DNA of 29,409 bases, taken from positions 1 to 29,409 of the forward strand of contig JBEKUO010000012.1 in assembly GCA_049514955.1 (NCBI GenBank). The letters run 5' to 3'. This document shows, piece after piece, positions 15,167 through 22,960 of this stretch. Below the pieces are notes generated by a model, which did no database searches, was not told the DNA's origin, and saw only the letters and a program-made list of their open reading frames with translations. Within the stretch, counting starts at the first letter, position 1. Every line of letters starts with the position of its first letter. The stretch is from Bog-159 sp049514955 (lineage in GTDB: Bacteria > Acidobacteriota > Terriglobia > Bryobacterales > Bryobacteraceae). The position numbers and the translations under genes were made by a program.

Positions 15167-16747
15167 ATGCGCACCGTAATTGCGATTGCATTCGCGGCCC
15201 TGTTTGCCGCAGCCTCCGTCCCGGCGCAGACCGCCTGGCAACTCGTTTGGAGCGACGAATTCAACGGAACCGCCGGCTCGCCGCCCGACCCCACGAAGTG
15301 GAACTACGACCTGGGCGGCGGTGGCTGGGGTAATGGGGAAGCGGAGACCTATACGAATTCCCCTAACAACGTCTTTCAGGACGGCCAGGGCAACCTGGTG
15401 ATTCAGGCGATCCGCGACTCCAGCGGCAATTACACCTCGACACGCCTGCAGACGGGCGCGCCGGAGGCCTCCACCCAAACCACCGATCTGAGCTGGCAAT
15501 ACGGCCTGATCGAAGCGCGCATCAAGCTGCCTTACGGCCAGGGTGTCTGGCCCGCGTTCTGGATGCTGGGCGAAGACTTCGCCACGGTCTCATGGCCGCA
15601 ATGCGGCGAGCTCGACATCATGGAGAACTTCGGGACCAACAGCAGCGACGCCTCCATCAACAACGGCACTGCGCACGGGCCCGGCTATTCCGGCGCGAAT
15701 GGCATCACGGCGGCGACTACCCTGCCGTTCGGCGAGACCGTATACGACGACTATCATATCTATGCGCTGGAATGGTCGCCGAACCTGATTCAGTTCTACG
15801 TCGACGGCGTGGCATACAACACCGTGACACCGGCTTCGATACCGGCGGGTGACGACTGGGTATTCAACGCTCCCTTCTTCATTCTGCTGAACCTGGCCAT
15901 CGGCGGCCCAAACACTTTCCCGGGAGTGGGCACGCCCGATCCCAACGCGCCTTTCCCCAACCAGGATCTGGTGGTCGACTACGTGCGCGTCTACCAGGCT
16001 GTAGCAGCCACAGCCGAAACGCCCGTCATTACGCCGGGAAGAGTCGTCAACGCGGCTTCGTATCTGGGAACCGTAGCGCCGGGCTCCCTGGCGGCGCTGT
16101 ACGGTACGAACCTGGCGGATAACACCTATTTGGACGTCATCGACGCCAATGGCGATTTCGTCAAGACGCTGGCCGGCGTCACCGTGACTGTCGATGGCGT
16201 GCCGGCACCGCTTGTCTACGTCTCCCCAACCCAAATCAATTTCCAGATTCCGTGGGAAACCGTTCCCGGAGTCGCAGTGAACGTACAGGTCACGCGGAAC
16301 ACCGCCGCAAGCGCTGTCGAGACGATAACGATTGCGGCAAGCGCATCCCCTTCGATGTTCTTAGAGGACTTCACCAACGGCATCGCATGGATGACCAGCA
16401 CAGGGTGCGAGACCTCGGAATGCAACGCCCAGGCCGGAACGGTCTACCAGCTCTGGGCCAACGGACTGGGACCCAAGAACGCTCCGGAGCAGGACGGCGT
16501 GCCCGTGGTATTCACCGGGGGATCGCTCGATCCGCTACAAGTGGCCGGCGGTCCCACGTCTTGCCAACTCACCATCGGAGGCGAGCCTACGACTGTGGTT
16601 TATTGCGGCGCGGCGCCCGGGGAGATCATCGATCAGTTGAATTTCATGTACCCGGCGGGCGTGTCCAGCAGCACACCATATGCCGAGGCGGTTCTCACCA
16701 TCGGCGGCGCCACTGGCCGGTTCCGCGTCCCCGCGCCGGCGCAGTAA
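15167..16747 (+). CDS. Secreted GH16 endo-beta-glucanase with Solibacter-type C-terminal domain
   Basis: 526 residues. Signal peptide MRTVIAIAFAALFAAASVPA; GH16 domain from about 25 to 285 with the catalytic signature GELDIMENF (nucleophile E148, D150, acid/base E153), the laminarinase-like opening WQLVWSDEFNG and the closing VVDYVRVYQ. Expected to cut beta-1,3 or mixed-linkage beta-glucans outside the cell. Residues about 300-520 form the TIGR03437-type domain found almost only in Solibacter-like bacteria (VVNAASYLGTVAPGSLAALY, PLVYVSPTQINFQIPWE), thought to be an attachment or surface module but not characterised. Divergent from GH31, so the pair may share control in 15041-15166. A GGAG sits about 20 bases before the ATG, further than ideal. 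Confidence 0.93.
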   Translation: MRTVIAIAFAALFAAASVPAQTAWQLVWSDEFNGTAGSPPDPTKWNYDLGGGGWGNGEAETYTNSPNNVFQDGQGNLVIQAIRDSSGNYTSTRLQTGAPEASTQTTDLSWQYGLIEARIKLPYGQGVWPAFWMLGEDFATVSWPQCGELDIMENFGTNSSDASINNGTAHGPGYSGANGITAATTLPFGETVYDDYHIYALEWSPNLIQFYVDGVAYNTVTPASIPAGDDWVFNAPFFILLNLAIGGPNTFPGVGTPDPNAPFPNQDLVVDYVRVYQAVAATAETPVITPGRVVNAASYLGTVAPGSLAALYGTNLADNTYLDVIDANGDFVKTLAGVTVTVDGVPAPLVYVSPTQINFQIPWETVPGVAVNVQVTRNTAASAVETITIAASASPSMFLEDFTNGIAWMTSTGCETSECNAQAGTVYQLWANGLGPKNAPEQDGVPVVFTGGSLDPLQVAGGPTSCQLTIGGEPTTVVYCGAAPGEIIDQLNFMYPAGVSSSTPYAEAVLTIGGATGRFRVPAPAQ

Positions 16748-17119
16748 ACATATCGATGGTCATGCTGCACTGTTTTTCGCTTAGGCGAGTCGGCGAGTGC
16801 TTTATCGAGCGATCCTTCAATCCCGTGGACTGCAGCGGCGAGATCTGTTCAGCCACCTGATGATTTCTACCGGTATGCCCCCACGAGGCATCCTCCGGCC
16901 AGCTTTCGTTGCGCGGTCGCCCGCGAGTCCTGCGATAGCGCACCTGCCGTCGCCCGCCCTTCATGGGCTCGCATCCTGTAAGGGCTGCCAGGGCCGCGGT
17001 AAAGAATCTCGAGTTTCGCCCGATTCCCTATAGCTTAGGCGGCAACGCGCAGGGCATGAAGCTGTACCCGCGAAACTGTGTCCGCAATTGTCCGCAATCG
17101 GATTACGTCGGAGCTTTTC
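16748..17119. other. Intergenic stretch, no gene seen
   Basis: Between the convergent GH16 and MFS genes. Open frames on both strands lack starts, ribosome sites and protein-like composition. The only structure I see is a perfect tandem pair of TGTCCGCAAT at 17079-17088 and 17089-17098. No terminator with a T tract is obvious. Confidence 0.5.
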
Positions 17120-18343
17120 TCAAGTTTCGCGTGGTCGTGCAACCACGGGGTGGACAGGCAACCCGAGCATCAGTACGGTAGCCACCAGCGCCATTCCGGA
17201 TCCGAAGAGAAACGCGAGCTGCGGGCCGGCGTACTGCCAGATGACTCCGGCGAGCAGGCTGGCGGGTAGCGTGCAGATTCCTAAGACCATAGCCTGCAAA
17301 CCAAGAGCCCCTCCCCGCTCGCTCTGGGGCACCAGATCTACGACCAACGCTTTAGCGACTCCGTCCGTCAGGCCAAGATACGCACCATAAAAACCGTAGC
17401 AAATCCACAGCAACGCTACCGAGCTGGCTAACCCAAATCCAAGGTATACAACCGCGAAGAGGCTGAACCCGGCCACGAGCACCTTCTTGCGTCCGATGCG
17501 GTCCGAAACGATCCCAGCCGGATACGAACAGAGCACATTTATCAAATTTCCGAACGCGAATAGCAGGACTGCCGTGGTACTGCTCCCGCCAAGTTGCTTC
17601 GCGCGCAGGATGAGAAACATGTCGGACGAGTTCCCGAGGCCGAACACAAAGGTCACGATCAAGAACCTCCGTAGCGCTGGATTACTGAGACCCGACCGCC
17701 AACTCGGCAGGAATAATCCAGCCTTCTTTTCGGCTGCGATTTCGCGCACCGGAAGAATCAGCAGCGTGCTGGCCAGGCCCGGCAGGAAAGCGAGGAGAAA
17801 CGCAGCGCGGTAGTTCTCATGCATCGAGACCAGGATGCCCAGTGCCACCAGCGGCCCGAGCACGGCGCCGATACTATCACCGCTGCGATGGAATCCGAAG
17901 GCCCGGCCACGGAATTGCGCAGGAGTGGAATCGGAGATCAGCGCATCGCGCGGGCTGCCCCGCAGCCCTTTTCCGAACCGGTCCAGGACCCGGGCGCTCA
18001 ACACTACCGGCCACGCGAACGCCAAGGCCAGCAACGGCTTGGTTGCCGCCGCCAACCCGTATCCCGCGAGTAGAAATGGTTTCCTCTTGCCCAGGCGATC
18101 CGAGAGGACTCCGGATATCCATTTGAATATGCTGGCGGTGGACTCGGCGAGACCTTCGATCACACCGATGGCGGCAACCGGTGCACCCAGTGTTATCGAG
18201 AGAAAGAGCGGAACGAGAGGATAGATCATCTCGCTCGAGAAGTCCGTGAACAAGCTGACCAGCGACAGGAGAAAGACGTTGCGTGAGACACCCGCGAACG
18301 GCGAAGCATCTGATTTGGCATCGGGCGCGGATCCTTGGCTCAT
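17120..18343 (-). CDS. Major facilitator superfamily transporter (407 aa)
   Basis: Twelve-helix inner-membrane transporter. The N-terminal half begins NVFLLSLVSLFTDFSSEMIY with PLVPLFL, followed by the loop 2-3 signature region GVLSDRLGKRKPFLLAGYGL and, near helix 4-5, RVLDRFGKGLRGSPRDALI; the second half repeats the loop motif as GIVSDRIGRKKVLVAGFSLF. The 'TDFSSEMIYPL' opening marks a group of MFS proteins usually annotated as drug or unknown-substrate exporters; substrate cannot be told. The ATG at 18343 has an excellent GGAGGTG five bases upstream, so the longer frame to 18400 is not used. Single gene, convergent with GH16; no glycan-uptake motif links it to the hydrolases. Confidence 0.92.
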   Translation of the reverse strand: MSQGSAPDAKSDASPFAGVSRNVFLLSLVSLFTDFSSEMIYPLVPLFLSITLGAPVAAIGVIEGLAESTASIFKWISGVLSDRLGKRKPFLLAGYGLAAATKPLLALAFAWPVVLSARVLDRFGKGLRGSPRDALISDSTPAQFRGRAFGFHRSGDSIGAVLGPLVALGILVSMHENYRAAFLLAFLPGLASTLLILPVREIAAEKKAGLFLPSWRSGLSNPALRRFLIVTFVFGLGNSSDMFLILRAKQLGGSSTTAVLLFAFGNLINVLCSYPAGIVSDRIGRKKVLVAGFSLFAVVYLGFGLASSVALLWICYGFYGAYLGLTDGVAKALVVDLVPQSERGGALGLQAMVLGICTLPASLLAGVIWQYAGPQLAFLFGSGMALVATVLMLGLPVHPVVARPRET

Positions 18344-18503
18344 TACGCACCTCCAGCAGTGTACGGGACTGCAAATCTCCCGGTTGCCCGCGGAATGCAA
18401 TTAAAGTGCCGCAGCAAGCGGAAATTGTAGCGCGTTGCGCTGCGCCGGCTCAAAATCGGGTTGCAGCAGTTCTTCGTCTGCCTGTGTCTTCTCGAAAATC
18501 TCA

Positions 18504-18728
18504 TCACGCCCTGCCAGCGATGTTAAGCCCGAAGCCGGCCACTACAAACGCCGGGCAACCGATCCCGCCCGTTTCACGCACAATCGACATCGCAAGAATC
18601 GACGATCTGTGGTTAAGTTTGTGGGCCGGACCGGCGTAGCGTGCCGCCAACATCCGCCGGGTTCTCTCCAATCGATCGTTCCACAGGAACAGCGCCGAGG
18701 CCGCCAGCACAACCATGCCGCCGGCCAT
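18504..18728 (-). CDS. Possible small two-helix membrane protein (74 aa)
   Basis: The frame gives MAGGMVVLAASALFLWNDRL (hydrophobic helix), a basic linker ERTRRMLAARYAGPAHKLNH, and a second hydrophobic segment near the C-terminus (GCPAFVVAGFGLNIAGRA). Composition and GC-rich third positions look coding. However, no clear ribosome site precedes the ATG and an in-frame stop lies only eight codons upstream, so this could be a remnant. I do not recognise the family. It would be divergent from the DUF4159 gene, with about 120 bases between. The rest of 18344-18847 holds nothing else I can support. Confidence 0.35.
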   Translation of the reverse strand: MAGGMVVLAASALFLWNDRLERTRRMLAARYAGPAHKLNHRSSILAMSIVRETGGIGCPAFVVAGFGLNIAGRA

Positions 18729-18847
18729 CAGAACGGAGCGTCGCGACGTCTATCGGAGCATGCGTCACCGGCCCGGCGAAGCCGCGGTGGGAGAAGCGGA
18801 TCGCCGCGGCTACCAAGTGTTATTCTGACAGGTGAAAGTGTACGTCA

Positions 18848-19726
18848 ATGTCCTTCCGTACTTCGCTGGCAGCGGGATCTATCGGATTCATGATCTTCCT
18901 GGGCCTGCTATACGCGCAAAGACCCTTTAAAGAATACCCGGCAATCGAGTATGAGGATTTCCAGCTTCCTCCCGACTGGAAGGATCAGCAGCACGAATGG
19001 GTCCGGGCGCGTCTTCGCTATCCCGATATTTTTGGTTATCCGGACCATTCGCGCCTTCGCCTGAGACCCAACCGCCCTTGGCCCGGTCAGTGGACCATGG
19101 ATTACCCGCGATCCGACCGGCATCTGCTCGCAGGTGTCCGCCGGCTGACGCGAATCGATACGCGTTCGGTCGAACAGATCGTGGATCTGGACGGCACCGG
19201 CGACGTTTACAACTGGCCGGTCATGTACGCGGTCGAGGTCGGCCATTGGCTGCTTCCTCAGGAGCAGGCCAACCAATTGAGGGAATATCTGTTGCGCGGC
19301 GGTTTCCTGATGGTCGACGATTTTCACGGATCGGAGCTGTATCCCGATTACGCGACCCGCGAGCCGCTGAACGAGTGGGAAACTTTCGTCCACAGCATGA
19401 GGCTGGTCTTTCCCGACCGGCCCATCGAGGAAATCCCCAACGACGACCCGATTTTTCACACGATCTATGACTTGCAGGACCGCTTTCAGGTTCCCGGAGC
19501 GCAAATCTTTGAGACGGGCATCACCTACGAAAAAGGTCCCACCGGCAAAGTGCCGCATTGGCGTTGCATTCGCGACGACAAGGGCAGGATCATGGTCGCC
19601 ATCTGCCATAACATGGATTTGGGAGACGCATGGGAGTGGTCGGACGATCCGAAATATGACGAGAAGTGGGCCTCGCTCGCTTACCGCATCGCGATGAACT
19701 ATTTCATTTACGACCTGACACACTAG
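18848..19726 (+). CDS. DUF4159-domain exported protein (292 aa)
   Basis: Signal peptide or N-terminal anchor MSFRTSLAAGSIGFMIFLGL then LYAQ, followed by a DUF4159 domain over most of the length: WVRARLRYPD, LDGTGDVYNWPVMYAVEVGH, LREYLLRGGFLMVDDFHG, DPIFHTIYDL, and the C-terminal MVAICHNMDLGDAWEW with ASLAYRIAMNYFIY. The fold is related to glutamine-amidotransferase-like domains and the family is unassigned functionally. In many bacteria it sits with MoxR ATPase, DUF58 and VWA genes; none of those is adjacent here. AGGTGAAAG around 18831-18839 is the likely ribosome site. The stop is TAG. Intact and solitary. Confidence 0.9.
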   Translation: MSFRTSLAAGSIGFMIFLGLLYAQRPFKEYPAIEYEDFQLPPDWKDQQHEWVRARLRYPDIFGYPDHSRLRLRPNRPWPGQWTMDYPRSDRHLLAGVRRLTRIDTRSVEQIVDLDGTGDVYNWPVMYAVEVGHWLLPQEQANQLREYLLRGGFLMVDDFHGSELYPDYATREPLNEWETFVHSMRLVFPDRPIEEIPNDDPIFHTIYDLQDRFQVPGAQIFETGITYEKGPTGKVPHWRCIRDDKGRIMVAICHNMDLGDAWEWSDDPKYDEKWASLAYRIAMNYFIYDLTH

Positions 19727-19730
19727 TGTC

Positions 19731-19997
19731 CGGGGTCACATTCTGCGAAGGCTGTTTGTGGGCTCGGAAACCTTGACCTTCACGAACAAAAGAAGCCACC
19801 AATGTTCGCAGGCTCCGTCGTACCTGGCGTTCGCCGACTCCGCAGCACACACCGATTTCCGCGTGAGTCATCTCGACCGTATCTCGGTGGAAAAGCTCGG
19901 CAGCCAAGGAGGCAAGCACCAGCTTGCGGCCGGCGGCAGATCGCCGCGCAGGACGTCCTTCGGCAGCTTGGCCCAGCCCCTTATCGTGGCAGGAGGT
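19731..19997 (-). pseudogene. Remnant of a helix-turn-helix protein
   Basis: One minus-strand frame reads GRKLVLASLAAELFHRDTVE then MTHAEIGVCCGVGERQVRRS and LRTLVASFVREGQGF, a convincing helix-turn-helix of the kind 'T..EIG...GV.ERQVRRSLR.L'. Just upstream the neighbouring frame reads KLPKDVLRGDLPPAA, so a frameshift near 19935 probably separates two parts of one gene. No start codon or ribosome site belongs to the frame, and it ends against the DUF4159 gene. It is likely a truncated regulator or replication-type HTH protein. The frame is open further left and right but not protein-like there. Confidence 0.4.
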
Positions 19998-20436
19998 CCG
20001 GACAAATTGACCGGGTTTCTTTATAAGACTGTGAGACGGGCTGTGGTGGCGCGTTAGACCGCATGTTTCCGAGGCGCAAATCGTGCGCACCTTCTCCGAT
20101 AGCAACGACGGCAGATCGCCACGATTTCCGGCCACTGGCGCCGAATTGCTGCGATCTGCTTCGCGGTTGCCGCAAATGCCTTCCGACAATCCGTACAGAC
20201 GGCCGCTCTCCGTGTTCATCGATCGAGAACCATACGCTGCTTCTACCTTCCGTTCAGCGATAGAGGCGCACGGTGTTTCGAGCCGCCAGCGCTTCGGTGA
20301 ATGCCGATAAAGCGCGTCCTGGCGCAAAGCCCCCGTGCTTGTCTACGTTCAGGGAGTGCATGGTTGGCCCATCTCCTTCCTTCGAGCGCCCTGATATGGC
20401 CAGATATCGGAATTAGACAACGCCACACGCCGGCGC
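19998..20436. other. Decayed intergenic stretch
   Basis: No intact gene. A 35-codon minus-strand frame at 20254-20361 has AGGAG about 11 bases before its ATG and could be a tiny gene or a gene start, but it is too short to judge. The remainder reads poorly in all frames. Confidence 0.35.
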
Positions 20437-20877
20437 TTAACGGCGTGCAATTTCAGGAAGCATGCTCAAGCGAAACGCCGCCACTTGCAATATCAATACA
20501 ACCAAGACTGTGGCAGTCACCCCGACGGCTCGCACGGCGCTTTTCATGGATACCGCCCGAATCATGCCGCCCAGCGAAGCCAACCCAACGATGATCGTCA
20601 TGGCGATTTCGGTTGGGGAGAACGTTCCTGAGAGGAAGGCGGTCCAGCCGAGCAAGAACGACCAAATTGCGGCCATTAGCACCAGCCAGAACACGAAGCA
20701 GGGTAGAGCTGCCCACTTGGTCAACTTTGAGTTGCGGATGCCCAGCACGATGGCGATCCAAAGGACGGATGTCTGCACAACGTGCCGAATAACGATGTGG
20801 GATACGACTCCGACCACGAGTAGGGCGGCAATAATCGCCACGCAGCATCCAACCACGAAACGAGTGTCTTTTTCCAT
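20437..20877 (-). CDS. Small integral membrane protein, four helices (146 aa)
   Basis: Hydrophobic segments at about residues 8-30 (FVVGCCVAIIAALLVVGVVS), 34-50 (VVQTSVLWIAIVLGI), 55-85 (AALPCFVFWLVLMAAIWSFL), 92-108 (AMTIIVGLASLGGMI) and 115-135 (GVTATVLVVLILQVAAF) give four or five membrane passes with short basic loops. No catalytic motif; family not recognised. The ATG at 20877 has GAGG seven bases upstream. It is flanked by decayed genes on both sides but itself shows no break, so it is probably functional. Inner membrane location predicted. Confidence 0.75.
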   Translation of the reverse strand: MEKDTRFVVGCCVAIIAALLVVGVVSHIVIRHVVQTSVLWIAIVLGIRNSKLTKWAALPCFVFWLVLMAAIWSFLLGWTAFLSGTFSPTEIAMTIIVGLASLGGMIRAVSMKSAVRAVGVTATVLVVLILQVAAFRLSMLPEIARR

Positions 20878-21007
20878 TCATCGCCTCTTTTGCTCCAACT
20901 GCTTCTGGACCTGGGTGCCCAGCAGTGGAGACTATCTCTAGTACGTCCAAGGTGTACGCACTGTTAACAGCATTCGCGCTACTCGCTCCCTGGTCTGCTG
21001 ATTGCCC

Positions 21008-21391
21008 TCATCGCCGTCTCACCGTCGCTGCTTCGCCTCTCCTGAGGCGCGCTTCAATATCCTCCAGTTCGATAGCCTTGGCTGCTTTGTCCAGCACTAT
21101 CTCAGCGGCTCTCACCCGCGTGGATGACGGCGCCTATGCATCTACAACGATCTTCAGCAGCAGCGCTGCGGCCGCGGGGGAGCCTTGCTGCAGGCGCGCG
21201 ATGGTCTGCCCGAAGCTGTCGCGCCGCGCCTTGCGGTACGCGGCGTCGAAAGCCGGCTCCTTCAGCCACCGGTACAGCGTCCGGACTCCCACTTTGGCCA
21301 CACGGGCGGCCTCTTCGACACTGCGTTGAGTGAGCGGTGCGGCTATGGCCTCCTCTTGCTTTCGCGTGATTTTACTGCCAGAAGCTGCCAT
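21008..21391 (-). pseudogene. HTH (terminase-small-subunit-like) gene with in-frame amber stop
   Basis: From the ATG at 21391 the frame encodes MAASGSKITRKQEEAIAAPL then TQRSVEEAARVAKVGVRTLY, RWLKEPAFDAAYRKARRDSF and LQQGSPAAAALLLKIVVDA, then TAG at 21134-21136, then continues in the same frame as APSSTRVRAAEIVLDKAAKA, IELEDIEARLRRGEAATVRR to TGA at 21008-21010. The continuation is exactly what homologous HTH proteins of this type carry, where the stop position is a Ser or Thr; TCG to TAG is the simplest change. Such small HTH proteins resemble the DNA-binding part of phage terminase small subunits. Function unknown. The product is probably truncated to 85 residues. Confidence 0.65.
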
Positions 21392-21540
21392 AAGCTGCCA
21401 GTCCGCCCTTCAGTTGGCGCATGTGCGCGTGTCAACGCGCCCGACGTCGCCAGTCCTTCGCCGCCGTCGATTCATTTCAGATAAGCCTTGCGTTTCAAAC
21501 GCGTCGGAGCAATCACCGTGATGCCGCGCAGAGCGCGGCA
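21392..21540. other. Short gap, nothing seen
   Basis: About 150 bases between the HTH pseudogene start and the DUF3489-like remnant. No ribosome site or repeat of note beyond the AAGGAG at the edge of the next remnant. Confidence 0.4.
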
Positions 21541-22065
21541 CCAAGGAGAACCAAAAGGACCATATGCACCATCGATGAAACCGACAACATCACCGGATTT
21601 GCAAACGCCGAGCAGACCGCCGCAGCCAGCGCCACGCGGTTCGACCTGTTCACCAACCAGCAGGAGCTGATTGGCCCGCCGAGCGACTCCTGGCAACCTA
21701 CAACAGCCTGCCGGGCGTCAAGCCGCTGAAGAGCTTGAAGGACCCCAAAACGGCCGCCAGCAAGATCTGGGAACGCGTGGAGAAACTCGGCCAGATGGTC
21801 GCGCCGGAGCCGGCGGCAGCCAAACCCGAAACCGCGCCCGCCAAGGCCAAGGCGGCACAGAAGGCCAAGGGCCGCGCACGGACCGCCAAGGGCGCCCCGG
21901 CGAAAGCCGAGCCGACCAAGAAGGCTGCCCTCGGCGAAGGCTGCGCCCAAAGCCAAGAAAGCGGCGAAGGCTAAGGAAGCCGCCGGTCCGCGCGAGGGCG
22001 GCAAGATGTCCCAGGTCGCCGAGATACTTGCAGCGCGCCAAAGGCGCCACAATCAGGCGCGTGCG
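21541..22065 (+). pseudogene. DUF3489-like gene destroyed by several frameshifts
   Basis: Three forward frames in succession give consecutive pieces of one protein. Frame one (from about 21565): CTIDETDNITGFANAEQTAA, RFDLFTNQQEL. Frame two (from about 21690): LLATYNSLPGVKPLKSLKDP, KTAASKIWERVEKLGQM and an Ala/Lys/Pro-rich linker. Frame three (from about 21930): SAKAAPKAKKAAKAKEAAGP, REGGKMSQVAEIL; one more shift then restores LQRAKGATI. This order (N-terminal FTIDxxxNI..., 'W/YNSLPGV', AK-rich linker, C-terminal winged-helix-like 'VAxMLQRAKGATL') is that of DUF3489 proteins. The final helix region is missing. AAGGAG at 21543 may be the old ribosome site. A dead gene of unknown function. Confidence 0.7.
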
Positions 22066-22100
22066 GGCGCGGCTGCCGTACAGCCAGGGCTTCCCGAATC

Positions 22101-22339
22101 CAGCGCCGGTTGGACAGTTGGCTTTCGGACAACGCCCTGCATCTGGAGAGCGCGCCTCTGGAATATGAGATCCCGTGGGACGGAACGGGTAAAGCAACGC
22201 TTCAGAAACGCGCGTAGAGAGAATTTTCGCCGCTCCTGTGACTGTGAATGCCGGAAATTGCGTGGTTGTGATTTACGGCAGAAAGGGTAACGGAGCGACC
22301 GACAACGAAACACAGGTGAAGGCTCTGTTGGCGCCGTAA
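22101..22339 (+). pseudogene. Decayed 3' end of an unrecognised gene
   Basis: Two adjoining forward frames look like coding: RLDSWLSDNALHLESAPLEY then EIPWDGTGKATLQKRA up to a TAG near 22210, and, in another frame beginning at about 22187, SNASETRVERIFAAPVTVNA then GNCVVVIYGRKGNGATDNET and QVKALLAP ending in TAA at 22337-22339. A frameshift near 22190 would join them. I do not recognise the family. It directly follows the DUF3489 remnant, so an internal deletion may have fused two dead genes. Confidence 0.4.
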
Positions 22340-22390
22340 ACCCAGATGGCCTTTTGATCGGGGGTGGGCCGCATTACGGCAGCGGTTTTG

Positions 22391-22450
22391 ACCCACTTCC
22401 CGCCGGCGTGGAGCGATCGCGTGCGCCGCGGGCGGTTTTGGCTGTCGTAG
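22391..22450. repeat. Dispersed intergenic repeat, copy A
   Basis: Shares CCGCCGGCGTG-GA-CGA-CGCGTGCG...GGCGG-TTTTGGCTG-CGTAG with copies B (24548-24640) and C (27062-27159), in the same orientation. The match to C is the clearest. No start or stop pattern is conserved, so it looks like a degenerate non-coding or formerly coding repeat. Confidence 0.5.
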
Positions 22451-22537
22451 CGTGCCCTTGGTCGATCCAGCCGTACAACATGCCTTCCGTGGAGCATCGA
22501 GCCGTAACATCGGCGTCACCGGTAACGCCGCTTCTGC

Positions 22538-22960
22538 ATGCGAACATTACTGACCACCGGATCCCTGCTCAGCTTGCTCACGATGACCGCCCTTGCCGCG
22601 GATGTCACCGGCAAGTGGGTAGCGGAAGTGGCCGGCCGGGGCGGACAGACACACGAAGTGACCTTCAATTTCAAAGCTGACGGCGCAACTCTGACTGGGA
22701 CGATCAGCGGGCCGCGAGGCGAAATGAAGATTGCCGAAGGCAAGATCGATGGCGGCCAGATCTCCTTTGCTGAAGTCATGGACCTCAATGGGAACCAGGT
22801 AAAGATCCTGTATAAGGGGACCGTCGTCGGCAACCAGATTACGTTCACAAGGTCACGCGAAGGCGGCCCGGGAGGTCCCGGTGGAAGCCAAGGCGGCGGT
22901 CAAGGAAGAAAAGGCCAGGGGGGAGGCCCGCAGCAATTTACCGCGAGGCGCGCATCGTAG
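22538..22960 (+). CDS. Small secreted protein with beta-sandwich core and Gly-rich tail (140 aa)
   Basis: Signal peptide MRTLLTTGSLLSLLTMTALA; a conserved core DVTGKWVAEVAGRGGQTHEV, TFNFKADGATLTGTISGPRG, KIAEGKIDGGQISFAEVMDL, NQVKILYKGTVVGNQITFTR that I recall from many acidobacterial and planctomycete secreted proteins, likely a lipocalin-like small beta barrel. The last 35 residues are low complexity (GGPGGPGGSQGGGQGRKGQG) before QFTARRAS; in relatives the core usually runs almost directly into the 'FTAKR' end, so this linker looks expanded. No good ribosome site is visible. Function unknown; predicted periplasmic or extracellular. Solitary and surrounded by decayed sequence. Confidence 0.78.
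   Translation: MRTLLTTGSLLSLLTMTALAADVTGKWVAEVAGRGGQTHEVTFNFKADGATLTGTISGPRGEMKIAEGKIDGGQISFAEVMDLNGNQVKILYKGTVVGNQITFTRSREGGPGGPGGSQGGGQGRKGQGGGPQQFTARRAS

Noticed and set aside
15041..15499. N-terminal extension of the GH31 frame
   Set aside because: It reads antisense through the GH16 gene and upstream spacer, and a clean signal peptide begins at 15040.
16252..16860. A 202-codon plus-strand frame overlapping the GH16 C-terminal domain
   Set aside because: It is an out-of-frame shadow of the TIGR03437-type domain, Arg/His-rich with no family resemblance.
17079..17098. Two tandem TGTCCGCAAT units as a possible repeat array
   Set aside because: Only two units with no spacer pattern; not a CRISPR or iteron array.
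20254..20361. 35-codon minus-strand frame with AGGAG upstream
   Set aside because: The ribosome-site spacing is long and the peptide matches nothing I recognise; it is mentioned only in the gap entry.
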